This document shows positions 6,685 through 12,283 of a stretch of 12,283 nt of DNA, piece by piece (position 1 is the stretch's first letter; each line of letters begins with the position of its first letter). This DNA comes from Actinomycetes bacterium (GTDB lineage: Bacteria > Actinomycetota > Thermoleophilia > RBG-16-64-13). The notes under the pieces are model-generated. The model ran no database searches. It had not been told where the DNA came from and saw only the letters and a program-made list of their open reading frames with translations. The position numbers were made by a program, and so were the translations under genes. The stretch covers positions 1-12,283 of the forward strand of contig JAKAHF010000012.1 of assembly GCA_021815245.1 (NCBI GenBank), in the 5' to 3' direction.

Positions 6685-6891
6685 CTACTCTGGTGGCCGT
6701 CTCTTCTTGACGACACGAACTCCAGAACCGCCGCACCATCTGCATGGAACGGGATAGGTGCTGTTCGGGTTGAGGCTGCGCAAAGGGCTGACCTGCACGA
6801 CGCCGTGGCCGCCGCATCGCGGGCAGGGAACGCGGCCGTACGTGACGGTACCGCGAGGCTCTCTGTGTAGAAGTCTGCCGATCCAGCTCAT
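6685..6891 (-). CDS. Small CxxCGG zinc-finger protein, function unknown
   Basis: 68 aa with two matching knuckles, CPRCGGHG (C23, C26) and CRWCGGSG (C50, C53), 23 residues apart. Each is the CxxCxGxG type found in pairs in the DnaJ cysteine-rich domain, so together they could hold one zinc ion. The flanks are basic (KKRRPP at the C-terminus), which would suit nucleic-acid or ribosome contact. AAGGGGGG lies 5-6 nt before the ATG. It lies downstream of the dehydrogenase remnant. The motif spacing is too regular for a chance frame, but no family name can be given. Confidence 0.6.
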   Translation of the reverse strand: MSWIGRLLHREPRGTVTYGRVPCPRCGGHGVVQVSPLRSLNPNSTYPVPCRWCGGSGVRVVKKRRPPE

Positions 6892-6975
6892 GGCGCCCCC
6901 CCTTCTCGTGCCAGCAACTCATCTGCTTGGCAGTGTAGCGCGAGGAGATCGGAGAGAGCGTCGTCTTTGGAGACG

Positions 6976-7000
6976 CCAGCGCGCGAAGTCCTGGCGCTGG
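6976..7000 (-). other. Hairpin after the dehydrogenase remnant
   Basis: CCAGCGC (6976-6982) and GCGCTGG (6994-7000) make a perfect 7-bp stem with an 11-nt loop. It lies 6 bp past the stop of the SDR fragment, consistent with a relic terminator of the original gene. There is no T-tract. Confidence 0.35.
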
Positions 7001-7005
7001 TTGGT

Positions 7006-7281
7006 TCACGTGGCCCAATCGCGCACCATGAGCTCGGACCGCTCCCAAAGGTCGCGCGCGAGAACCGGGTCGTCCGCGATGGGCGACGGGCATCTCGTCG
7101 GGACGAAGCGGTCGAAGTACGGGCTGCTGATGCATTCCGCATTCGCGGTCGTGGCTAGCCATACGAGCGGCTCGGCGCCCTTGTCCGGAGTGGCTACGAA
7201 ATATCCGACATCACCTCGTAGCCTCAGCGGTCCTTCGATCTCGAGCCGGGGCGGAGTGCACGAGTGCCGCCACAGGCAGCG
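7006..7281 (-). pseudogene. C-terminal remnant of a short-chain dehydrogenase/reductase
   Basis: An open frame of about 91 codons with no usable start codon begins directly after the relE stop, in the same frame, and ends at TGA (7008-7006). Its last 60 or so residues read TPDKGAEPLVWLATT...SSPYFDRFVP...DDPVLARDLWERSELMV. This is the characteristic C-terminal end of retinol- or WW-domain-oxidoreductase-type SDRs (PxxGAxxxVxLA..., D...A..LWE.SE.L). The Rossmann fold with TGxxxGxG and the YxxxK active site are absent here and were not found upstream of the toxin-antitoxin genes. The likely story is truncation linked to arrival of the TA pair or a deletion. It is not translated on its own, unless by stop read-through from relE. 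Confidence 0.65.
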
Positions 7282-7551
7282 CTAGAGCGGACGATACACG
7301 TCGGCCCGGTGCTCGATTCGAACCACGAGGACCAGTCCGTGCTCCTCATCTATGGCGTAGACGACACGATAGGCTCCGCGACGAGCCGACCAGTATCCCG
7401 TGAGTTGACCTACCAAAGGTTTTCCCACGCGCTGGGGCTCCAGGAGAAGCGGCCCGGTGAGAAATTCGACCACCGCCGTAGCCACTGCTTCGGGAAGGCG
7501 GTCGAGCGATCGCGCCGCGCTTGGAGCCACCCGCAGTTCGAAGCGGCTCAT
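7282..7551 (-). CDS. relE: RelE/ParE-superfamily toxin of a type II TA pair
   Basis: 89 aa, the usual RelE size. Conserved features are VAPSAARSLDRLP near the N-terminus, VGKPLVGQLTGYWSARRGAYRVVYAID (42-68) and the C-terminal IEHRADVYR (79-87). R57/R58, R62, Y65, H81, R82 and Y86 sit where RelE-type mRNA interferases place their RNA-contacting residues. The expected activity is ribosome-dependent mRNA cleavage, neutralised by the product of the gene 7 bp upstream. The stop codon TAG is followed in the same frame by the SDR remnant, so the toxin's C-terminus lies at a former recombination junction. The complete motif set suggests it is intact. Confidence 0.9.
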   Translation of the reverse strand: MSRFELRVAPSAARSLDRLPEAVATAVVEFLTGPLLLEPQRVGKPLVGQLTGYWSARRGAYRVVYAIDEEHGLVLVVRIEHRADVYRPL

Positions 7552-7558
7552 GGGGAGA

Positions 7559-7849
7559 CTACCGGCTTGCGAAGCGCGCCCGAAGGTCGGCGACGGTCAA
7601 GAAGTGCCCCGCATCCAGCTCCTGCCGAGCCTTCTGGATCTCGTCGAGAGCACCGGGGCGAGACAGAAGGTCGAGCGTCTCCTCGAGGGCCTCGAGATCG
7701 TGGGTGCTGAGAATCACGGCCGCCGGGCGCCCGTTGCGGGTCAGTATCACGCGGTCGTGACCCGACTCAACCTGGTCGACGATCTCCGAGAGATGGGCCT
7801 TCACATTTGCCAGCGGTAGGGTTCTGTCCATGACCATAATTATAGTCAT
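7559..7849 (-). CDS. Phd/YefM-family antitoxin
   Basis: 96 aa from ATG 7849-7847. The family core RTLPLANVKAHLSEIVDQVESGHDRVILTRNGRPAAVILSTHDLEALEETL is the DNA-binding and dimerising domain of Phd/YefM antitoxins. The C-terminal DEIQKARQELDAGHFLTVADLRARF is the toxin-wrapping segment. Three in-frame ATGs (7849, 7837, 7831) are possible. GGAGG lies only 3 nt before the first. A perfect TATAAT (7844-7839) and a 20-bp palindrome cover this region, so the third (MDRTLPL) on a leaderless mRNA is a real alternative. Upstream, 7850-8046 holds no recognised gene. Antitoxin-first order is typical and sets up autoregulation by the TA complex. Confidence 0.9.
   Translation of the reverse strand: MTIIMVMDRTLPLANVKAHLSEIVDQVESGHDRVILTRNGRPAAVILSTHDLEALEETLDLLSRPGALDEIQKARQELDAGHFLTVADLRARFASR
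7830..7849. promoter_or_regulatory. 20-bp near-perfect palindrome with embedded -10: TA operator/promoter
   Basis: ATGACCATAATTATAGTCAT equals its own reverse complement except for one mismatched pair (positions 6 and 15). On the minus strand it contains TATAAT (7844-7839), the ideal -10. Phd/YefM antitoxins bind such palindromes and repress their own operon. Its overlap with the first possible start codons is unusual and bears on the true start. Confidence 0.6.
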
Positions 7850-8046
7850 ATTCCTCCACGTACGCGAAACAGTGCGCTCGCCTGCTGACTAGCCACAGAC
7901 ATACTCGCCCGCGGTGCTTGTCGCGTACATCGGACTTTCGTTGGACGTTGACGACGCCGCAGCCTGCGCTCCCGATATGAACCGTGCCGGGGCTTGGCTT
8001 AGTGGCCGCCCGTTTGTTTGATTACGGCCTACTCACCCTCAACCCG

Positions 8047-8721
8047 CTACTCGCCAACGGGCCCAATGCCGCTCCCCAACACCCCGTCCTTCAGCCGGAG
8101 CACCCGGTCACTCCCCTCAGCGATCCCAGGGTTGTGCGTGGCGATCAGCATAGTCACCCCGCGCGAGTGGCACAACTCCACGAGGTAGTCGAGAATCACC
8201 GCCCCGGTCTCGGTATCGACACTCCCTGTCGGCTCATCGGCCAGGATGATCGCCGGCTCGTTCACCAGGGCTCGCGCAATCGCCGCTCGCTGACGCTCGC
8301 CGCCTGAGACCTTGGTGGGCCGGAAGTGCATCCGCTCCTCGAGGCCCACACGCACCAGCATCTCTGTCGCCTTCTCCCGCATGGCCTTATTCGAGACGCC
8401 CAGCGGGTACATCGGCAGCTCCGCGTTCTCCAGCAGGCTCAGACTGGGGATCAGGTGGTGGAATTGAAACACGAATCCCACCGTCTTCGCCCTGAAGCGG
8501 TCGAGGGGCCGGTAGGTGCTGAGGCTCCTGCCGTCGACCAGGATCTCCCCCGACGTGGGAGTGTCGAGCGCCCCCACGAGGTTGAGCAGCGTGCTCTTGC
8601 CGCATCCCGACGGGCCCATGATGGCGACGACCTCGCCCCGCGCGACCTCGAACGAGATGCCGTTCAGCGCCTTCACCAGGCCGCCGTCGTAGTGCTTGAC
8701 GAGGTCGGTGACGGCGATCAT
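8047..8721 (-). CDS. ABC transporter ATPase, LolD/MacB type
   Basis: 224 aa with all ATPase motifs: Walker A GPSGCGKST (36-44), Q-loop Gln86 in FVFQFHHL, signature SGGERQR (139-145), Walker B and D-loop IILADEPTGSVD (158-169), and switch His196 in IATHN. The 'FQFHHL' and 'DEPTG' wording is typical of LolD, MacB and FtsE-like ATPases, which work with four-helix permeases in mechanotransmission rather than channel transport. It is last in a three-gene operon; its ATG overlaps the preceding stop as ATGA (8721-8718), implying translational coupling. Its partner is the permease two genes upstream. The substrate is unknown. Confidence 0.93.
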   Translation of the reverse strand: MIAVTDLVKHYDGGLVKALNGISFEVARGEVVAIMGPSGCGKSTLLNLVGALDTPTSGEILVDGRSLSTYRPLDRFRAKTVGFVFQFHHLIPSLSLLENAELPMYPLGVSNKAMREKATEMLVRVGLEERMHFRPTKVSGGERQRAAIARALVNEPAIILADEPTGSVDTETGAVILDYLVELCHSRGVTMLIATHNPGIAEGSDRVLRLKDGVLGSGIGPVGE

Positions 8722-10061
8722 GACGCCTCCACGAGCAGGCGGCGGAAGGTAGTGTCGTCGGTCGCGAAACGGTCGAGGATCATCTCTTTCAAATCCTGTT
8801 CCGTTTTCGGATCGTGGGCCGCGAGGTTGGTGGTCTCTCCAGGGTCGCGAGCCAGGTCGTAGAGTTCGCAGGCGCCCGACGGGACGGTCATGATCAGCTT
8901 GTGTCCCTTCGCGGTCACGGCCAGCGATCTACCACGCGGGTCGCCCGTCGCCGTGCGGTAGGCCATGCTCACCGAGAACTTGGGCTTGGCGCTCCCCTGG
9001 GCGGCCACGTCCGCGGGCGGGTGGCCGCTACCGTTTCCGGCGCAGTTCCCGTTTCCGGCGTTGCCGCGACCCCCGTCTTCACCGACCATCGTCCCCGCCA
9101 ACGACTCCCCGTGCATCTCGACCGGGATGTCGCAGCCCAGGAGGTCGAGCACCGTCGGCGCGATGTCGACCTGCTCGGCGGTCGTCGCGACCCGTCCGCT
9201 CCCGCGGCCGCCCGGCAGGCGCACGATCAGCGGCACGTGCAGCAGCGGGTTGTAGAGCAGGGGGCCCATGTGGCCCTGGTATCCGCGCTCGAACATCTCC
9301 GCGTGGTCGGAGGTCAGCACTACCATGGAGGTTTCAAGAATGTCCCGTTTCTCCAAGGCTTCTAGAAAGCCCCCGAACTTGTGGTCGATCTCCAGGATGT
9401 GCTCGTTGTAGCGGCCCCGTAGCTTGTCGACGGCCGGCTGCGCCGTCTCCGGGTAGAAACGGTTGAAGTACGGCTTCTGGCTCCCGGTGACGTCGAAGAC
9501 CCGCTCCTTGACGAACGTCCCTCTGAACCTGCGCGACGGCAGGTAGGGCTCGTGCGGCGGATAGATGTGCAGCCACAAGAAGAACGGCCGGCGAGCGGCG
9601 TCCAGGATGTCGAGCGTCCTCTTGAAGGTGCCGTCGAGCGACGCGGTCATACCGGTGACGCTCCTGCCTCCGAGGCGGCCCGCGATCATGCGGTTCATCC
9701 AGCCGCGCCCGGCTCCGGCGAGCGAGTCGACCCACAGGTAGCCGGCCTGCATGCCGATGACCGCCGCCGTGCGGTAGCCGTTGCCTCTCAGGGCGTCGGC
9801 CAAGTCGTCGACCCGGTTCTTGCCGGCGAGCAGCGAGCGCGCCCGCTCCGAGCCCTGCTTCAGCGGATACCGTCCGGTCAAGATGCTCCCCAGGGTCGGG
9901 ATGGTCGAGTTCGCGTTCGCGTACATGTGGTCGAAGACGAAACTGCCGGTCGCGAAGGTGTCGAGGCAGGGCGTGGTCTGCCGTCCGTACCCGTAGAGCG
10001 ACATGTCGCGCGCCGACAGCGAGTCGAAGGTCACCAAGATGACGTTGGGCCTGTCACTCAT
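8718..10061 (-). CDS. Sulfatase-fold (alkaline phosphatase superfamily) enzyme lacking the formylglycine motif
   Basis: 447 aa. Sulfatase-fold landmarks are PNVILVTFDSLSARDMSLYGY (metal-binding D13), LTGRYP (61-66), WLHIYPPHEPY (H165, H170), VVLTSDHAEMF (D252, H253) and GHMGPLLYNPLLHVPLIV (H264). True sulfatases need C/S-x-P-x-R for formylglycine; here the site is T53-I-P-T-L57, so Thr may be the nucleophile, as in LtaS- or EptA-type phosphotransferases. The canonical Arg is Leu. There is no signal peptide or membrane helix, so as encoded it is cytoplasmic or associated with the transporter. A Gly/Asn-rich insert (about 329-345) interrupts the C-terminal part. It overlaps the permease gene by 8 bp and the ATPase gene by 4 bp. 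The substrate may be a lipid, glycan or phosphonate-type head group; that is inference. Confidence 0.82.
   Translation of the reverse strand: MSDRPNVILVTFDSLSARDMSLYGYGRQTTPCLDTFATGSFVFDHMYANANSTIPTLGSILTGRYPLKQGSERARSLLAGKNRVDDLADALRGNGYRTAAVIGMQAGYLWVDSLAGAGRGWMNRMIAGRLGGRSVTGMTASLDGTFKRTLDILDAARRPFFLWLHIYPPHEPYLPSRRFRGTFVKERVFDVTGSQKPYFNRFYPETAQPAVDKLRGRYNEHILEIDHKFGGFLEALEKRDILETSMVVLTSDHAEMFERGYQGHMGPLLYNPLLHVPLIVRLPGGRGSGRVATTAEQVDIAPTVLDLLGCDIPVEMHGESLAGTMVGEDGGRGNAGNGNCAGNGSGHPPADVAAQGSAKPKFSVSMAYRTATGDPRGRSLAVTAKGHKLIMTVPSGACELYDLARDPGETTNLAAHDPKTEQDLKEMILDRFATDDTTFRRLLVEAS
9031..9060. repeat. Direct repeat encoding the Gly/Asn-rich insert
   Basis: CCGTTTCCGGCG occurs at 9031-9042 and again at 9049-9060, an 18-bp period. 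It encodes the repeating N-A-G-N-G-N / C-A-G-N-G-S in the sulfatase-fold protein. It probably arose by in-frame slippage. Confidence 0.6.
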
Positions 10062-11160
10062 GGCGTAGGGCCTCCGCCGGCTGGAGCCTGGTGGAGAGGA
10101 AGGCCGGATACAGCGAGCTCAGCAGCCCCAGCAGTAACGACACTCCCAGCGAGATCAGCACGATGCCGGGCAGACCCGACGCCGACGACCACAGCCATAG
10201 TCCCGCGGGGTGCACGAAGCGCAGTCCCCACACGAGGGCCACGCCGACCAGGCTGCCGATGACGCCCCCGATGAAGCAGATGATCAGCGACTCCCAGATG
10301 ATGGTGCGCATGATCCGCGCCCGGCCCCAACCGATGGCCATCAGAATGCCGATCTCCTGGGTCCTCTCCGAGACCGCCATGACGAGGGTGTTCATCACCA
10401 CGATGCAGGCGCCGATGAGCGCGATGAGCGAAATGGCCCACGCGGCGCTGTTGACGGCCTGTATCAGCGAGATCTGGCCGGCGAAGTCGCCGCTCCGCAA
10501 GACCGACAGGCTCGGCAACCGCGACTCGATGAGGCCGGCGCCCTCGTCGACCGACACCCCGTCGGCCAGGTGAACGAAGGCCAGGTTGATGAAGTCGCCT
10601 CGCTTGAGGATGCGCTGAGCGTCGGCTAGGTCGACCACGGCCGCGTTGTCGAGCATGTTGCTGCCGCTCGAGTAGATGCCGGTGACGGCGTAGTCCTCGC
10701 CGTCGAGGATGGTGATCTCGTCGCCCACGTGCCGGCCCGCCGCGTCCGCGGCCATCTGCCCCAGCAGGATGGTGGGCCGGCCCGGTTCGAGCATGGTGCC
10801 GTCGAGAAGGCTGAGTCGCTTGGCGAACACGTCGATCGGCGCGGCGCCGATGATCAGAAAGTACGAGTTGAAGGGGGCATCGATCGCCCCGATGACCATC
10901 GACGAGACGCTGTCGACACCCTCGACCTGGGCAAGAGCCTCATAGTCGGCAGGCGAGATCTTCGAGCCGAACGGACTGGGCGCGCCCTTGGACTGCACCG
11001 TCAGGTCGACGTCGTATCCCTGGATGGTGTCCTCGATCTGGCCCTTGAGACCTTGGCTGACCGAGGTCAGCGACGCGAGGATCATGATGCCGACCGCGGC
11101 CCCCAGGGCGGTAAGAATGCTTCTCGTCTTCTTGCGGGTGATATTGCGAAGCGCGATCAT
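10054..11160 (-). CDS. MacB/FtsX-type ABC transporter permease
   Basis: 368 aa from ATG 11160-11158. The frame is open further upstream to 11367, but that part overlaps the next gene and reads like an out-of-frame shadow; MIALRNITRKKTRSILTALG is a classic permease start. One N-terminal membrane helix (about 14-36) is followed by a large extracytoplasmic MacB_PCD-like domain (about 37-240). Three C-terminal helices follow (about 243-266, 290-312, 328-350), the MacB/LolC topology. SERTQEIGILMAIGWGRARIMRTIIWE is the FtsX-family coupling segment that touches the ATPase, and LQPAEALRHE is the usual C-terminus. On the minus strand TTGACT (11204-11199) is a good -35, but no clear -10 follows, so the operon promoter is uncertain. 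Substrate unknown. Confidence 0.9.
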   Translation of the reverse strand: MIALRNITRKKTRSILTALGAAVGIMILASLTSVSQGLKGQIEDTIQGYDVDLTVQSKGAPSPFGSKISPADYEALAQVEGVDSVSSMVIGAIDAPFNSYFLIIGAAPIDVFAKRLSLLDGTMLEPGRPTILLGQMAADAAGRHVGDEITILDGEDYAVTGIYSSGSNMLDNAAVVDLADAQRILKRGDFINLAFVHLADGVSVDEGAGLIESRLPSLSVLRSGDFAGQISLIQAVNSAAWAISLIALIGACIVVMNTLVMAVSERTQEIGILMAIGWGRARIMRTIIWESLIICFIGGVIGSLVGVALVWGLRFVHPAGLWLWSSASGLPGIVLISLGVSLLLGLLSSLYPAFLSTRLQPAEALRHE

Positions 11161-11164
11161 CGGG

Positions 11165-11178
11165 CAAGGCCGGCCTTG
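11165..11178 (-). other. Perfect 14-bp palindrome just before the permease start
   Basis: CAAGGCCGGCCTTG is a perfect inverted repeat ending 4 bp before the ATG. In the mRNA it can form a 5-bp stem with a CCGG loop that would hold the only AAGG-like ribosome site. It could be a translational control hairpin or an operator for the operon. Confidence 0.35.
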
Positions 11179-11231
11179 AGCACTCTGGGCGCGAAGGAAG
11201 TCAACTCGCGGTACGTTGGAGAGACCGCCGG

Positions 11232-12283
11232 TCAGGAACCATCTCGTAGCAGGTACTGGCCAAGGTCGATGTTCTTCTCGCCCTTCTTGCGCTTCAACTC
11301 GTAATCCTCGCCAGTCCTGTGGATCACGAGGTGCCAGTAGGTGCCCTCTGGTCGCTCGGTCACCCACATGCCCTCAAGCCACGAATCGAACGCCTGGAAG
11401 GGGATAAGGAGAACTCTCTTGCTGCTGCCGCATCCGAGGGCAACATAGGCCGAGGCTGCATTTCTCAGGAACTCGCGCTGATGCGAATGAAAGGCGGTCC
11501 AGTAGTTAGGATGGGCCTCGGGGTCGTGCTCCTTTGATACGGCGCAAATGACCGCGGCCGCTTTGTCCGTTGAAACGTACTTTGCCCGGCTTTGCTTCAG
11601 TAGCGTCATGCCCAGAACCGGCTCGACCCGCGCAATCACCGCGTCGTGAAACGCGACCGGAGCGCCCCTTGGCTCCTTTGGCTCCAGAGGGGTGGACTCT
11701 ACCAGATCATCTGGCGGGATCACCTCCTTGATGTCCTCTGCGGCCGAGAAGAGAATGTCGGCGATCGCGTCGAGGCGAGTGAACTCGCGGGGGATGAGAA
11801 TACTGTGAATGCGTTGGACTATCTGAGGATCCTCGACCTCTTCCTTGATCGTTAGCAGTCGGAGCAGAGCATCGACAGAAATGATGCGTATGTCCCAAGC
11901 GTGCCGCGAGCCGCGGATCTGCGCCTCGAGATCGCCGGTGTCCTGTCGGCCCACCACCAGGAGCATTGAGGAAGCTGTCTCCTGGATGTCCCCAGACTCC
12001 ACCAGTGACTTGCGATACCTCGCGATCGTGTCCAGGTCGATTCGGTACGCGTCAGTGGTCTTGACCTCCACGACTATCGCGTGTCCACTAGGGAACGCCC
12101 ACACTCCGTCATGGCCCACCTGCCTCCTATTTCCGTGATATAGGCCGGGAGTGACTTCCGCGCCGAGTCTTGCTCCAACCTCGTTGACAGCATCCTGAAG
12201 CGCCAACCCCGAGTCCGTGAAAGACTGAGAGAGGCACTGGCTCGCATACTCGGCCAGTTTCGCAGAGGGTACTTGAGCGAGGA
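11232..12283 (-). CDS. PD-(D/E)XK nuclease-like protein, N-terminus beyond window edge
   Basis: The frame is open from TGA (11234-11232) to the right edge. A TTG at 12206 could start it, but the codons upstream (LAEYASQCLSQSFTDSGLALQ) read like real protein, so I treat it as partial with about 350 residues visible. Near its start, VGHDGVW and, 13 residues on, VVEVKTTDAYRIDLDTIARYR give D-x13-E-V-K. This is the metal-binding core of PD-(D/E)XK nucleases (restriction enzymes, Mrr-like and repair nucleases). MLLVVGRQDTGDLEAQIRGSRHAWDIRIISVDALLRLL follows, then a mostly helical middle and a C-terminal half of unclear fold (WTAFHSHQREFL...YVALGCGSSKRVLLIPF). No methylase or specificity subunit is in view, so a restriction role is unproven. 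It is 71 bp upstream of the ABC operon. Confidence 0.75.
   Translation of the reverse strand, partial: LAQVPSAKLAEYASQCLSQSFTDSGLALQDAVNEVGARLGAEVTPGLYHGNRRQVGHDGVWAFPSGHAIVVEVKTTDAYRIDLDTIARYRKSLVESGDIQETASSMLLVVGRQDTGDLEAQIRGSRHAWDIRIISVDALLRLLTIKEEVEDPQIVQRIHSILIPREFTRLDAIADILFSAAEDIKEVIPPDDLVESTPLEPKEPRGAPVAFHDAVIARVEPVLGMTLLKQSRAKYVSTDKAAAVICAVSKEHDPEAHPNYWTAFHSHQREFLRNAASAYVALGCGSSKRVLLIPFQAFDSWLEGMWVTERPEGTYWHLVIHRTGEDYELKRKKGEKNIDLGQYLLRDGS

Noticed and set aside
6888..7142. 84-codon minus-strand frame ending in ATGA overlap with the zinc-finger gene
   Set aside because: Most of it runs out of frame through the dehydrogenase remnant and has a Ser/Arg/Thr-rich shadow composition. It has no alternative start after 7006, so its helical-looking last 28 residues are probably chance.
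6347..7162. 271-codon minus-strand frame across the RRM leader, zinc-finger gene and SDR remnant
   Set aside because: It crosses three better supported features, has no domain and has composition typical of an out-of-frame reading.
7850..8023. Open minus-strand stretch before the antitoxin containing GCGVVNV, considered as the missing SDR N-terminal half
   Set aside because: VVNV alone is weak; no TGxxxGxG, NNAG or YxxxK motif is present, and the frame runs into the antitoxin out of register.
11161..11367. N-terminal extension of the permease
   Set aside because: The extra 69 residues are charged, have no family resemblance and overlap the nuclease-like gene; the MIALRN start is typical for the family.

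Overview
The window is GC-rich, densely packed bacterial chromosome with a mixture of housekeeping and accessory genes. The gene content fits a deep-branching actinobacterial or Chloroflexota-like Gram-positive-type lineage: a CarD-family RNA polymerase regulator, a primary sigma factor, an SLH-domain surface protein with a long threonine linker, a DUF362 protein and a Gly-rich RRM protein. This assignment is inference from gene content; no rRNA or other phylogenetic marker beyond rpoD is present.

Layout. (1) Positions 1-326, minus: the N-terminal part of a DUF362 protein, cut by the window edge. (2) 548-3711, plus: two exported proteins in tandem. The first is SLH domains, a Thr-rich stalk and a PLL-type beta-propeller; the second is an unrecognised secreted or lipid-anchored, probably propeller-like protein. 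(3) 3730-6465: a housekeeping block holding methylglyoxal synthase (minus), a CarD-family regulator (plus), the primary sigma factor RpoD (minus, convergent with carD) and a Gly-rich RRM RNA-binding protein (minus). A perfect 30-bp palindrome lies between the RRM gene and rpoD. (4) 6685-7849, minus: a small accessory patch with a CxxCGG zinc-finger mini-protein, a start-less C-terminal remnant of a short-chain dehydrogenase, and a Phd/YefM-RelE toxin-antitoxin pair. A near-perfect 20-bp palindrome overlaps the antitoxin's first codons. (5) 8047-11160, minus: a tightly overlapping three-gene operon of MacB/FtsX-type permease, alkaline-phosphatase-superfamily (sulfatase-fold) enzyme and LolD/MacB-type ATPase. 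(6) 11232-12283, minus: most of a PD-(D/E)XK nuclease-like protein whose reading frame runs off the right edge.

How the parts may work together. The permease and ATPase should form a MacB/LolCDE-like mechanotransmission ABC complex. The enzyme encoded between them, with an overlap at each junction, lacks the Cys/Ser-x-Pro-x-Arg formylglycine signature of true sulfatases and has Thr-Ile-Pro-Thr-Leu instead. It may therefore be a phospho- or lipid-head-group transferase or hydrolase coupled to the transporter. This is the best candidate for an undescribed system here. The SLH/PLL protein and its neighbour suggest a cell-surface display module. CarD and RpoD both act at transcription initiation. 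The toxin-antitoxin pair abuts, in frame, a decayed dehydrogenase, which suggests past insertion or deletion.
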